Shown one piece after another: positions 8,601 through 17,293 of a DNA stretch of 64,000 nucleotides. The stretch is from UBA1258 sp963643225 (GTDB taxonomy: Bacteria > Bacillota > Clostridia > Lachnospirales > Lachnospiraceae): contig CAVIIX010000003.1 in assembly GCA_963643225.1 (NCBI GenBank), forward strand, positions 73,377 to 137,376, given 5' to 3'. The number at the start of each line of letters is the position of its first letter. Position 1 is the first letter of the stretch. The notes under the pieces are model-generated. The model worked only from the letters and a program-made list of their open reading frames with translations, had not been told where the DNA came from and did no database searches. The translations under genes and the position numbers were made by a program.

Positions 8601-10391
8601 CTATTTTACAGCACTTACCTTCAAAATTTCATTCACGCCCTGAGCGCCTTGAAGCGTATCAATTAATGTAACAGACACAGCCTCTCCCTGATCACTGTAA
8701 AATTCAATAATCCAATCCCTACCTGCAGCTTCTCTCTGAATAAGGTATACGTCCTCACGTTCAAGAAGTGCCTCGCTTAAGGCTTCAAGGTTGTTTACAG
8801 CTTTCTTTTTAATAAAAATCGGCGATTTATCAGTCCAATAGCATAAAGGAATAATGTTTGCACTATCCTTATAGCCATTATTAAACATTCTGTCACAGGC
8901 CCAGTTTGCAACGCTTCCTGTTATGAAATAAATATTATCGTTGTTTTTGTTACAGTATTCGCTTAAAACGCGTTCTTCCTCGATATATTTATCCCATTCT
9001 TCAAGATTTTCTTTAACTTTACAGCTTTCGCTTTTTATGCCGAAGAAACCTATTATCAGAGCACAGACTGCGATAACAGAAGAAGCAAAAATCTTAAAAT
9101 AGCGAATTGGCTTTTCATATTTTAAAAGCCTCTCACCGCATATTTTTTTATAAAGCATGCCTTTTTCATTATCAAATAAAGACCATAGTGCATAAGAAAG
9201 AATCATAAATAATTCAAGCATGTAAAGGCCTAAGGATATTCTTTCAGGAAACCTGTTTTTAGCAAGAAAATAAAAAGAAAAAGCAAGCTGATACAAAACA
9301 CAGCCTATTGGAATCAAAAGGCCAAATACATCAAGCCTTAATAAAGAAAGCACACATAAAAGTGCGGATGAAAGCACTACTAACATTCCTACTGGCTGAG
9401 TCTTAAAGGTGTTTACAAATTCATATTTCATGGCCCATATATAGTGGCTTAAGCCGTTAGCTTTTATTTCAAGAGTTTTAAAATATTCTCCGTCTTTAGC
9501 AATAGCCTCTGCAGCCTCAAAGGTATAATCCTCCACAAGGCTTATGTTTAAAGACGCAAGGATGTCCCGCTCTACCTCTGAAATGCCAAATTTTTCATAG
9601 CTCTCTTTACCATTTTCATAGATTGGGAAGCCGTAATAATCTTCAGACAGTGCACGATTATTGCTATATTCAAGATAATCCTGCCATTCCGTAGAAGCAT
9701 AACAGAAGTAATCTGTCAAAAACGCAATAAATATTACTGCTATAAACGAAATGATATTTTTAAATAAGGTTTTCTTTTGCGGGCTTTTAATTAAAAGAAT
9801 TATGTAAAGAAGCAAAAGTAACGGGCATCCCATTAAGAAAACCTGCTTACGTAAAAGCGCCGAGCACATAAAGAAAAGAATTGATGTATAACTAAAGGCC
9901 TTTGACTTTTCTGAATTAAATACAATCAAAAGCACGATTCCTGCACAAAACGGAAGGGACGCTATAAGGGTAAACTGGGAATAAAGAATGTGACTTAAAT
10001 AAATTCCTGCAAAGGAAGCCGTGTATAAAAGCATCAAAAGGCCTTTAACAAGGCGGTTAGCTTTAGTAAGTACACTAAGTGAAAAGATAATCATCCATAC
10101 TGATGAAAAGTGAATAAGAGTGATGAAAATGTCATACCATGGAAGCTGCGGAATAAGCCTGTAAAAAGCTGCCATTAAATAGCTTAAGGGTGCCATTAAA
10201 AAAATTATATGTCCTGAAATGCTGCCATTATATTGTCCATTTACAACACTTCGCATCAATACCTCATCATTGGTATAAAAAGGACCAGAAGAAAAAATAT
10301 AAGCGCCTGCAAAAAGGAATAAAGACATCACCAGGCTTAAGCCTAAGTCATATGCATATCCCTGTTTCTTTTTGCGTGCGCTTTTTTCCAT
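8601..10391 (-). CDS. Multi-pass membrane protein, GT-C-like, with first-loop NDE motif
   Basis: 596 residues with many hydrophobic segments and a soluble C-terminal domain of about 130 residues. The first outer loop has Asn41-Asp42-Glu43, followed by N-G-x-Y-x-G and H-I-I-F-x-M-x-P-L. The protein at 33224-34813 has the same features (NDD, S-G-V-Y-x-G, H-L-I-Y-x-M-Y-P-L), so they are paralogues. Acidic residues at this place are catalytic in many GT-C glycosyltransferases, but the family has no firm name I can give. The ATG at 10391 is preferred to the one two codons earlier because GGA sits at usable spacing. It lies directly after pseB, separated by 16 bases. Confidence 0.65.
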   Translation of the reverse strand: MEKSARKKKQGYAYDLGLSLVMSLFLFAGAYIFSSGPFYTNDEVLMRSVVNGQYNGSISGHIIFLMAPLSYLMAAFYRLIPQLPWYDIFITLIHFSSVWMIIFSLSVLTKANRLVKGLLMLLYTASFAGIYLSHILYSQFTLIASLPFCAGIVLLIVFNSEKSKAFSYTSILFFMCSALLRKQVFLMGCPLLLLLYIILLIKSPQKKTLFKNIISFIAVIFIAFLTDYFCYASTEWQDYLEYSNNRALSEDYYGFPIYENGKESYEKFGISEVERDILASLNISLVEDYTFEAAEAIAKDGEYFKTLEIKANGLSHYIWAMKYEFVNTFKTQPVGMLVVLSSALLCVLSLLRLDVFGLLIPIGCVLYQLAFSFYFLAKNRFPERISLGLYMLELFMILSYALWSLFDNEKGMLYKKICGERLLKYEKPIRYFKIFASSVIAVCALIIGFFGIKSESCKVKENLEEWDKYIEEERVLSEYCNKNNDNIYFITGSVANWACDRMFNNGYKDSANIIPLCYWTDKSPIFIKKKAVNNLEALSEALLEREDVYLIQREAAGRDWIIEFYSDQGEAVSVTLIDTLQGAQGVNEILKVSAVK

Positions 10392-10407
10392 AATCATTCC
10401 AAATGCC

Positions 10408-11415
10408 TTAATCTTCCAAATCTAATGTTTTAAGAAGCTCTTTAATTTCTTCAACCGTAAGCCACCAGGTGTTGTTGCCGGAGCTGTAGGAGAAGCCTTC
10501 AGAAACCTTCTTGCCGCCCTCAAGCACTACCTGACGGCTTTGAAATTTCATCTGAGGATATACGATAAAGTGCCTGTCGTATTCATAGGTGGTAAGTGAA
10601 TCTTCCACGGTAACCATTATTTCATGAAGCTTTTCGCCCTCACGAATACCTACTTCAGGCTTTTCACAGCCTGGCAGCATTGCTTCTGCTAGGTCTGTAA
10701 TCTTAAAGGAAGGAATCTTTGAAATAAAGGTTTCGCCTCCCTTAGCATCATGTAAAGCTTTAATAACAAGCTCAACTCCCTGCTGTAAGCTTATCCAGAA
10801 TCTGGTCATACGGTAATCGGTTATGGGAAGTGTGGTCTCTCCCTTCCTGATTCTGTCATGGAAGAAAGGAATAACAGAGCCACGGCTGCCTGCTACATTT
10901 CCATATCTTACGATTGAAAAGTTAACGTCCTTGGCACCTGCATAAACATTGGCTGCAATAAATAGTTTATCGGACACAAGCTTTGTGCCGCCATATAAAT
11001 TAACAGGATTAACAGCCTTATCGGTTGATAATGCCACTACCTTTTTAACACCTGTATCAAGAGCTGCATCAATTACGTTCATGGCGCCGTTAATATTTGT
11101 CTTGATTGCTTCTGCAGGGTTGTATTCACAGGCAGGCACCTGCTTTAAGGCTGCAGCATGCACTACGTAGTCTACACCTTCCATGGCACGCTTAAGACGC
11201 TGCAGGTCTCTGACGTCACCGATAAAAAATCTTAATTTATCACTTTTATCCGGAAATTCTTTCTTAAAATCATTCTGCATAATGAACTGTTTAAATTCAT
11301 CACGGGAATAAATAATAATCTTTTTTGGATTGTAATTATTAAGTACATATTTAGTAAAGGCCTTACCAAAAGAGCCTGTACCACCAGTTACAAGTATTAC
11401 TTTATCGTTTAACAT
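10408..11415 (-). CDS. pseB: PseB-like UDP-GlcNAc C5-inverting 4,6-dehydratase
   Basis: 335-residue extended SDR enzyme. The Rossmann motif TGGTGSFG is at residues 10-17, the family signature KQVPACEYNP at 91-100, and the catalytic Asp132-Lys133 and Tyr141-x3-Lys145 (STDKAVNPVNLYGGTK) occupy the same positions as in Helicobacter FlaA1/PseB. It converts UDP-GlcNAc to UDP-4-keto-6-deoxy-L-AltNAc, the first step of pseudaminic acid synthesis. It has no membrane segments, unlike the PglF-type enzyme at 21182-23083. ATG start with AAAGGA eight bases upstream; the promoter is at 11447-11475. It leads an operon with the two membrane-protein genes at 8601 and 6952. Confidence 0.87.
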   Translation of the reverse strand: MLNDKVILVTGGTGSFGKAFTKYVLNNYNPKKIIIYSRDEFKQFIMQNDFKKEFPDKSDKLRFFIGDVRDLQRLKRAMEGVDYVVHAAALKQVPACEYNPAEAIKTNINGAMNVIDAALDTGVKKVVALSTDKAVNPVNLYGGTKLVSDKLFIAANVYAGAKDVNFSIVRYGNVAGSRGSVIPFFHDRIRKGETTLPITDYRMTRFWISLQQGVELVIKALHDAKGGETFISKIPSFKITDLAEAMLPGCEKPEVGIREGEKLHEIMVTVEDSLTTYEYDRHFIVYPQMKFQSRQVVLEGGKKVSEGFSYSSGNNTWWLTVEEIKELLKTLDLED

Positions 11416-11446
11416 ATCTATGTCCTTTCGTTAAAACTATTATGCT

Positions 11447-11475
11447 ATTTTACAGCATACTGACGGATTTATCAA
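11447..11475 (-). promoter_or_regulatory. SigA-type promoter for pseB
   Basis: On the minus strand TTGATA (11470-11475) and TAAAAT (11447-11452) are separated by 17 bases, about 30 bases before the pseB start. The -35 overlaps the start of repeat copy R2, so that repeat may have contributed this promoter. Confidence 0.5.
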
Positions 11476-11508
11476 TCAATGATACTAATAATCTCTTCGC
11501 TACGGCTC
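11474..11508. repeat. Dispersed intergenic repeat, truncated copy R2
   Basis: Shares ATCAATGATA and CTTCGCTACGGCTC with copies R3 and R4 but lacks the following CTAAAAGCGG block. It ends where the ligase gene fragment begins (about 11508). Confidence 0.6.
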
Positions 11509-11599
11509 ATGTTAATATATAAGCAAAGACCAAAAAATGAGCAGCACCAAAGTCTTCCGTTAATTCAGTCCATGTTGACAATGTTTTCTCTGCTTATGA
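11508..11599 (-). pseudogene. Fragment of an O-antigen ligase-like gene
   Basis: Bases 11517-11572 match 18142-18197, inside the ligase-like gene at 17262-18707, at 49 of 56 positions without gaps. Translated on the minus strand the fragment gives TWTELTEDFGAAHFLVFAY, against KWVELTEGFGVAYYLVFAY in the intact protein, with a stop codon about six codons upstream and another soon after. Only some 25 codons survive, so it is a remnant of a third copy or a recombination footprint. It lies between the UbiA-like gene and pseB. Confidence 0.7.
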
Positions 11600-11616
11600 G
11601 CTTTCATCTTTAGCCG

Positions 11617-12459
11617 CTATACATACAGCAACGTAAGCACAAGAATTCCGCATGCCAGACAGGCAATCAGCAAAGCCTTATCTGAGAAAAGCAAGGTTGT
11701 AGGATCTGCATCCGCACGCCCTTTAAATACCAGCAGCAAATACCTTGCCACCATGAAGACCACAACAGGAACTGAATAAATCAAACGCGGCTTTTGAGAA
11801 ATCGACCATAATGAATAAAACATCACAGTCAATCCTGCACACATAAACACAATCCCGTTTAAAAAGTTCATATCATATACATCAAGAACGTTTCTCGTCT
11901 CTCCTCCGGAATATGTGCAAAGTTCACCTCTTCGCTTACCAAAAGCCATAAAAAGCGCCATTCCAAGCACTGTAAGAAACATCCAGTTTGAAACCCCTAA
12001 GGTAACTATAGTTCCACCTGCCATCACTCGAAGCACAAATCCTGCCGCTATGCAGAAGCAATCTACAATAGCCTTTCTTTTAAGCCATTTTGAATACAAT
12101 ATATTTATAAAAATATATGCAAGCATATAGAGGAATGCGGGCTTGTTTACATAAAATCCAATTCCAAGTCCTAAAAGTGCAAGTATAACGGTTAATACAG
12201 CTGCCTTTTTAACAGAAATCTCGCCAGAAGCAATAGGACGTTCTTTTTTTTCTGCATGTTTTCTGTCGTTTTCCGCATCATTAATATCGTTAAATATATA
12301 AACTGCAGAAGATATCAGGCAAAAGCCGAACGTTAGAACTATTGCTTCCAGAAACTTTTCTTTTTCAAGCAGTTCAGAAGAAAATACCATCGGGCAAAAA
12401 ACAAAAAGATTCTTTACCCAGCTTTTGATTCTGATTTCCTTTAAATACAACCTAACCAT
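11617..12459 (-). CDS. UbiA-family polyprenyl-phosphate phosphoribosyltransferase (DPPR synthase-like)
   Basis: 280-residue integral membrane prenyltransferase. The Mg-diphosphate binding motif NDINDAEND is at residues 57-65, followed by RPIASG at 74-79 and a WVKN motif near residue 14, the pattern of mycobacterial decaprenyl-phosphate 5-phosphoribose synthase (Rv3806c-like). It would couple PRPP to a polyprenyl phosphate, giving a lipid-linked phosphoribose for pentose transfer outside the cell. The ATG at 12459 has AAAGGTGA at ideal spacing; a TTG at 12486 overlapping the upstream stop is the alternative. It is coupled to the GT-C gene at 12483-14093, a natural user of such a donor. No DprE1/DprE2 epimerase is seen, so ribose rather than arabinose is the simplest prediction. 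Confidence 0.78.
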   Translation of the reverse strand: MVRLYLKEIRIKSWVKNLFVFCPMVFSSELLEKEKFLEAIVLTFGFCLISSAVYIFNDINDAENDRKHAEKKERPIASGEISVKKAAVLTVILALLGLGIGFYVNKPAFLYMLAYIFINILYSKWLKRKAIVDCFCIAAGFVLRVMAGGTIVTLGVSNWMFLTVLGMALFMAFGKRRGELCTYSGGETRNVLDVYDMNFLNGIVFMCAGLTVMFYSLWSISQKPRLIYSVPVVVFMVARYLLLVFKGRADADPTTLLFSDKALLIACLACGILVLTLLYV

Positions 12460-12482
12460 TAGGGTCACCTTTATCCAATGTG

Positions 12483-14093
12483 TCAAGGCTTCAATTGATA
12501 GAGTCTTATCTCATATCCAGCCACTGCGCCACGGCTGTAACGCCAAACGCTCCTTATAGCAAACCAAATATTCCGTACTTCTATGAAATGATAGCTTGGC
12601 TCCTCGACTGTACAAATATAAACCAAAGGATAGTTTTCATCAAGAGCCCTATAAAAATTTGCAATCCAACCGTAAACCTCCTGATCCGCTTCCAAATATA
12701 AATCCCTTTGTGCAGATGAAGTCATTACATATTTAGGTGCATTTCCATACTTATACAGAGAAGGATCACCGGCTTCAAAATTTGTAAAAGCACCATAATA
12801 CCCTCCCGGATCAAGCGGAGTATTGCAGTCATATTCTGTATTATCCGTTGTAACATTCAATTCCGCAAAAACACTCTGAAGGCAAATTCGACTGTCAGGA
12901 GCCAAAAATTTACCAGCTACAGCAATTGCCGAAGAAAACTGATTTACTAAGGGAAGGAATATAAATAACGCAGCTGCAGCCGCAACCACTAGCTTACGCA
13001 TAGCCTCGCCAAAATCCTCAAATATATAGTAAATTCCGAAAGCGGCAAAAAGAAGTCCCACCGCGTATATCGGAAGTGTATATCTTTCCCAATGAATCGA
13101 CAAAGAAGATATCGGAAAAATATAGCAAAAGAAAGTCAGCAGCAATAGTGTTTGCCTAAGATTTCTTTTGCATGACCTTACAATTCCATAGACAGCGCAC
13201 GCGGTCAGTATCAGTCCAAAACGTACTGCAGTGGTCTTAAGGTAAAACCATACCGTCTCTCCAAAATTCAAACCATCCGCTCCCAAATGGTATTGCTTAT
13301 TCTGTCCGGCAATGGTTTCAAGAACCGATTTCCAGTCCACTACCAAAACAGGAGAAACTGCCATGATTCCAAGAATAACAAAAAGAATTGCAAGAGCACC
13401 ATTTTCTATAATCTTTATTGGGTTCTTGTAGTATGCTACGCAAACAGCCATTGCAATAATCGCACATCCGAAGGCTCCCGGATATTTTTCGCAAAATGCA
13501 AGTGCCGTGAAAAGAGACATTGCAAATAGCTCTGCAACCTTTGGTTTCTCTATGTAGCGCAATGCCATCCATAATACGGAAAGCAAGAAAAACAAAAGCG
13601 GAATATCCGGCGTAATGTAGTGCGAATGCTCTATAAATGACGGAAATATTGCAAATAGCAGGCTTGAAAGTAATGCCTTTTCCTTGCCCCACCTTCGTGC
13701 AATCAGATATCCCATGATAACAACCCCGACTCCGAAAAGTGCGTTCAAAACGCGCGAGGCCGTTGTGAACAGTGCAAAGTGTTCGCTGTAATTTGTATTA
13801 AAATCCGTTAGTCCTTGAGGCGAAAAATAAAAATCCTGTATTGCAAGGTACAAAAGTGTGTTTAATTTAATCGTCACATGATTCGGACGATAATAGGAGT
13901 GTATTTCAAAATTGTGATTCAATGCACAGTTGTATGCCCCATTAAAAATAAATCCTTCATCAGGATGTAAATTCGAATACGGCATTCCCCAATCAATGGC
14001 TGTAAATCTAAGCACCATTGCAAGTGCAACGATTAAAAGTAAGATTCCGTAATGCCACTTGTTAAACCTGTCTTTAATTACGCTGATTTTCAT
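12483..14093 (-). CDS. GT39/ArnT-like membrane glycosyltransferase (GT-C)
   Basis: 536 residues with about 11 membrane segments and a soluble C-terminal region of about 140 residues. The first outer loop has HPDEG with Asp45-Glu46, the catalytic acidic pair of the dolichyl-phosphate-mannose mannosyltransferase/ArnT superfamily. It should transfer a sugar from a polyprenyl phosphate to an extracellular acceptor. The ATG at 14093 is chosen because AAAGGA lies six bases upstream; earlier in-frame starts (14099, GTG 14108) are also possible. It overlaps the 14074 gene and sits directly before the DPPR-synthase-like gene, so a lipid-linked pentose is a plausible donor (inference). Confidence 0.75.
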   Translation of the reverse strand: MKISVIKDRFNKWHYGILLLIVALAMVLRFTAIDWGMPYSNLHPDEGFIFNGAYNCALNHNFEIHSYYRPNHVTIKLNTLLYLAIQDFYFSPQGLTDFNTNYSEHFALFTTASRVLNALFGVGVVIMGYLIARRWGKEKALLSSLLFAIFPSFIEHSHYITPDIPLLFFLLSVLWMALRYIEKPKVAELFAMSLFTALAFCEKYPGAFGCAIIAMAVCVAYYKNPIKIIENGALAILFVILGIMAVSPVLVVDWKSVLETIAGQNKQYHLGADGLNFGETVWFYLKTTAVRFGLILTACAVYGIVRSCKRNLRQTLLLLTFFCYIFPISSLSIHWERYTLPIYAVGLLFAAFGIYYIFEDFGEAMRKLVVAAAAALFIFLPLVNQFSSAIAVAGKFLAPDSRICLQSVFAELNVTTDNTEYDCNTPLDPGGYYGAFTNFEAGDPSLYKYGNAPKYVMTSSAQRDLYLEADQEVYGWIANFYRALDENYPLVYICTVEEPSYHFIEVRNIWFAIRSVWRYSRGAVAGYEIRLYQLKP

Positions 14094-15738
14094 TGTCATT
14101 CCTTTCACAAATCTTATTTTTATGAGATATTACAATAGACAGTATCGGAAGCATCAGGAAATACGGCCACGAATATCTAAAGGAGGTTATCGGAGAAAGA
14201 AGCATAATTCCGTATTGTGCAACCATCGGTGCAAATAACAAAAGCTTTTTAGCGGCAAATTCTTTACCCTGCCATGTATATACAAGTATCATTAAAAGTA
14301 TCCACGGTGCAAAACCTGATACAAAAAATATTCTTAAGCCCCAAGTGCTTCGCCAAAAATCCAAATTACACAAGCTTTCATAATATTTCTTAAAAAATTG
14401 CATATTCAAAATGCTTTTGTTTTGAAGCGGAACCGGAAGCTCCTCTGACGAGTAGCTGCTGCATGGAACATATGAAAAATCATAATAGCCCGGATACCAA
14501 AAACCCAAAGTATTTGACAAAAATGCTTTTATATACTCCTTTGGAAACTGCAAGCCAAGTTTTACATAAAATTTCCAAAACGCAATCGGATCGCTTTCGT
14601 AATGACTTGAAAAGAAACAGCTCTTTGCAAAGTCAGCGCAAAATGGACTATATTCCTGTGGTGTCCATCCTACCATCCACTCAAGGTTATCTATATAATA
14701 CCCTATTTTTTCGATTTGTTCATCTGTAAGTTCATCTGATCTATTAACCGAAACACGTTGGATTTGCTGAATAGGAACGCTTAGTGCCTCCCTTACCTGC
14801 CCCTGTTCTATTCCAAGCGCATTGAAAACAGGACCTGTATATATCTTGAAGAGAATGACAGGGAGAACTATAATGCCAATCAATGCAACATACTTCTTTA
14901 GCCTCCTGATACGCGAAATTTTTAATATGAAGACCATCGCAAAGCAAAAGATATAAATATAAATTCCGTTATTTCTGGTGGCAAACATTAGGAAGCTCAC
15001 TATCGGAAAGAGTACAAAATTTCTCTTATGCCTTGAATATTTCGATTGACATATGACCATTTCTGTAAAGTGACAGCAAAACAGTACAAGAAATGCCGCA
15101 TGTAAGGTATCCTTTACCATTGTCACCGAAAGCACAGCATTCATAAACCAGAAGGCCATAAACAATATGCTTAAAATAACTATTAAAATCGGAACATTTT
15201 TTTTCTTAAGCAGCATAATCATGCGTGAAAGAGCATAGCTCAAAAGCACCATCTGCAAAAATGAAAGAATTCCGAGTCCGACTTCGTAACTTGAGAACAA
15301 ATTAAATCCAAGGTTCATAAATATTCTTAAGAGCCATGTATGCAGTACCGGATGATGATTGTTCGTGATTTGTCCAAGTGCGCTTGTCGTTTGAGATATT
15401 ATGTCATACGACAAAACTCCCGGAAAAAGAACGAGAAAGGCAGGTAGCCACATTACAAAAATGAAGGCCCATATAAGCAAGAAAAGTACGCGGTCATCTA
15501 TCCTTGAAATTTTTACATCTACCTTGTCGTTTAATTTGTAAAAAAAAGAAGGCTTTAGCTTTGGAAATATGCAAATAATAAATACATTTACTGCGGAACA
15601 CATTACAAAGCAAAGTGTAAAACTCAAAAAATGAACGTTCCCCACACTAAAGTTTTGTTCCTTTGTCATCGGACCGATAACCGTGTAGGCAAGGCTATAT
15701 AAAAAAGCTATTAGGATTGCTGATATCTTTTTTGTCAT
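14074..15738 (-). CDS. Multi-pass membrane protein, DUF6020-like (paralogue of 6952-8580)
   Basis: 554 residues and at least ten membrane segments. It shares W-L-P-x-F-L-x-L-F-P-G-x-x-x-Y-D, H-H-P-V-L-H-T-W-L-L and the later K-D-T pair with the protein at 6952-8580, so they are diverged members of one family. A later shared stretch (L-S-V-P-x-Q-Q-I-x-R-V, then D-E-L-(T/S)-D-(E/D)-Q) is conserved in the extracellular domain. The role is unknown; topology and context suggest glycan transfer or polymerisation. ATG start without a strong Shine-Dalgarno. Its 3' end overlaps the GT39-like gene, so the two and the DPPR-synthase gene probably form one operon. Confidence 0.68.
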   Translation of the reverse strand: MTKKISAILIAFLYSLAYTVIGPMTKEQNFSVGNVHFLSFTLCFVMCSAVNVFIICIFPKLKPSFFYKLNDKVDVKISRIDDRVLFLLIWAFIFVMWLPAFLVLFPGVLSYDIISQTTSALGQITNNHHPVLHTWLLRIFMNLGFNLFSSYEVGLGILSFLQMVLLSYALSRMIMLLKKKNVPILIVILSILFMAFWFMNAVLSVTMVKDTLHAAFLVLFCCHFTEMVICQSKYSRHKRNFVLFPIVSFLMFATRNNGIYIYIFCFAMVFILKISRIRRLKKYVALIGIIVLPVILFKIYTGPVFNALGIEQGQVREALSVPIQQIQRVSVNRSDELTDEQIEKIGYYIDNLEWMVGWTPQEYSPFCADFAKSCFFSSHYESDPIAFWKFYVKLGLQFPKEYIKAFLSNTLGFWYPGYYDFSYVPCSSYSSEELPVPLQNKSILNMQFFKKYYESLCNLDFWRSTWGLRIFFVSGFAPWILLMILVYTWQGKEFAAKKLLLFAPMVAQYGIMLLSPITSFRYSWPYFLMLPILSIVISHKNKICERNDNENQRN

Positions 15739-15799
15739 TTAGGTCTCAACCAAACCTTTCTTACTACGTAAACATAAAGTTTAACTTTTATTTTTAAGG

Positions 15800-17293
15800 T
15801 TACCTTAAATTATCTATATTTTTTTCAGTGTTTTTATAACTACATAATAACAATTTAATGAAAGCAAGGCTTCCAAATAACACTGCCGTCTCCCAGAGCT
15901 CGTTTTCAAATATACAAAACTGTACTGCAAAAGAAACCCATAAGAACCCAAGAAGGCATTCTTCTCTGTGTTCAACCATTGTCTTACAGAATTTAACCAA
16001 AAGCCAGATCACCCAAATAATTGCACACGCCCCTATAATAGCGCCGTATCTGATTAGCCAGGCAATATAAGTGTTATGTACATGTGCACAAATGACTTCT
16101 CCGGTTGCAGAATAAATAAAAGGATCTGTATTTCCCAGTATACCTATCTGCTTTACGCCTCTCACCCACAAAGAGAGTCTGCTCGATAAAGCGGCATCAA
16201 TGGATTTAAGCAAATGATTATTCGTAAATTCTCCGAAATAATCCGTACCGTTTATAATTTGGCCACCTTTATTGCTTATATATAAAAGTGCGGTTTTTAC
16301 TACACCGTTATCCATTTTTAAAATATAAGGTCTTAGCATACTAAAAATAGCAAATATACCCACAGCCAATAATATTGCAATCATGAAACCTGCAATCATT
16401 ACAAAGAATCTTTTATAAATTTTATCTTTAGAAAGATTTTCTTTACCCGCAAAAGCCCAAGCCATTAAAACGGAGGCAAGTAATGCAACACCGCTAGTTT
16501 TATTTTCAATCAATACCATTGAAACAAGTGGATATATCATAAGAGCACAGGTAATAAGAAGATATTTTTTCTTTTTTTCTTTAGCACAATGCCTCTTTAT
16601 CATAATAACCTTATAGATTAACCCAATAAGCGCAATACTTGCTGTAGTGCCTCCTGCAATTGGGAATACAAAAATACCTACCCACCTTGAATCAAGCTTA
16701 CCAGTCTGTTCACTTGCAAATATTAAGGAATAGGTCATCAATGTAACAAAATTTAAATACGCAGAAAGGGTTATATATTTACACTGTTTGTTTATTTCAT
16801 CAAGGGAAAGGTCTAAGATAAGCACTGCCAGTGCAGGCGCAAGGATTATAACAATCGAGCCTGAATTCATAAATGCCATAAGCACTATCATTACAAAAGT
16901 GGTAATAATAAAAGGGAGCATCCTTCTGTCTATATTTATTGTTCTTTTCTTTTCATAGGCATCAAATAAAATTACCATAAAAAGCGCTATTAAAAGAAAT
17001 TTTGAGCCAAGGTAAAGCTTGTACTGATATCCCATGCCGTCCCAGTTGTTAAATATATAGCCAAGCTTGGCGCACACATAACCAATCGGTAATAAAAGCT
17101 CTAAAGGCTTAATTTTCAAAGGACTGCTTAAAATTATTAAAACAGCGAAAATGCCTAAGCATGCAAAATTAAAGAAAACGTCCTTTGGCACCTGATATGT
17201 ATTAATCCAAATAAAGCTAAAGCAGCATAGAATAAGCCACCATAGAATTATAAAGGTTATTTTATTCTGCTTTAATTTCTGTAATATTTTCAC
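15800..17293 (-). CDS. O-antigen ligase/polymerase-like membrane protein (copy 1)
   Basis: 497 residues, about 11 membrane segments, and a large loop before the last helices ending in H-V-H-N-T-Y-I-A-W-L-I-R-Y-G. The H-N-x-Y/x-L core is the signature of the Wzy/WaaL O-antigen ligase superfamily, which polymerises or ligates lipid-linked glycans outside the membrane. It begins with GTG at 17293, with GGAG eight bases before it, inside the last codons of the upstream gene (32-bp overlap). The neighbour at 17262-18707 has the same fold; one may polymerise and the other ligate, but sequence alone does not say which. Confidence 0.75.
   Translation of the reverse strand: MKILQKLKQNKITFIILWWLILCCFSFIWINTYQVPKDVFFNFACLGIFAVLIILSSPLKIKPLELLLPIGYVCAKLGYIFNNWDGMGYQYKLYLGSKFLLIALFMVILFDAYEKKRTINIDRRMLPFIITTFVMIVLMAFMNSGSIVIILAPALAVLILDLSLDEINKQCKYITLSAYLNFVTLMTYSLIFASEQTGKLDSRWVGIFVFPIAGGTTASIALIGLIYKVIMIKRHCAKEKKKKYLLITCALMIYPLVSMVLIENKTSGVALLASVLMAWAFAGKENLSKDKIYKRFFVMIAGFMIAILLAVGIFAIFSMLRPYILKMDNGVVKTALLYISNKGGQIINGTDYFGEFTNNHLLKSIDAALSSRLSLWVRGVKQIGILGNTDPFIYSATGEVICAHVHNTYIAWLIRYGAIIGACAIIWVIWLLVKFCKTMVEHREECLLGFLWVSFAVQFCIFENELWETAVLFGSLAFIKLLLCSYKNTEKNIDNLR

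Noticed and set aside
10408..11415. A flagellin-type FlaA1 role as evidence that Pse decorates flagellin here
   Set aside because: The name FlaA1 comes from Helicobacter; no flagellin or Maf gene is in the window, so the target of the sugar stays open.
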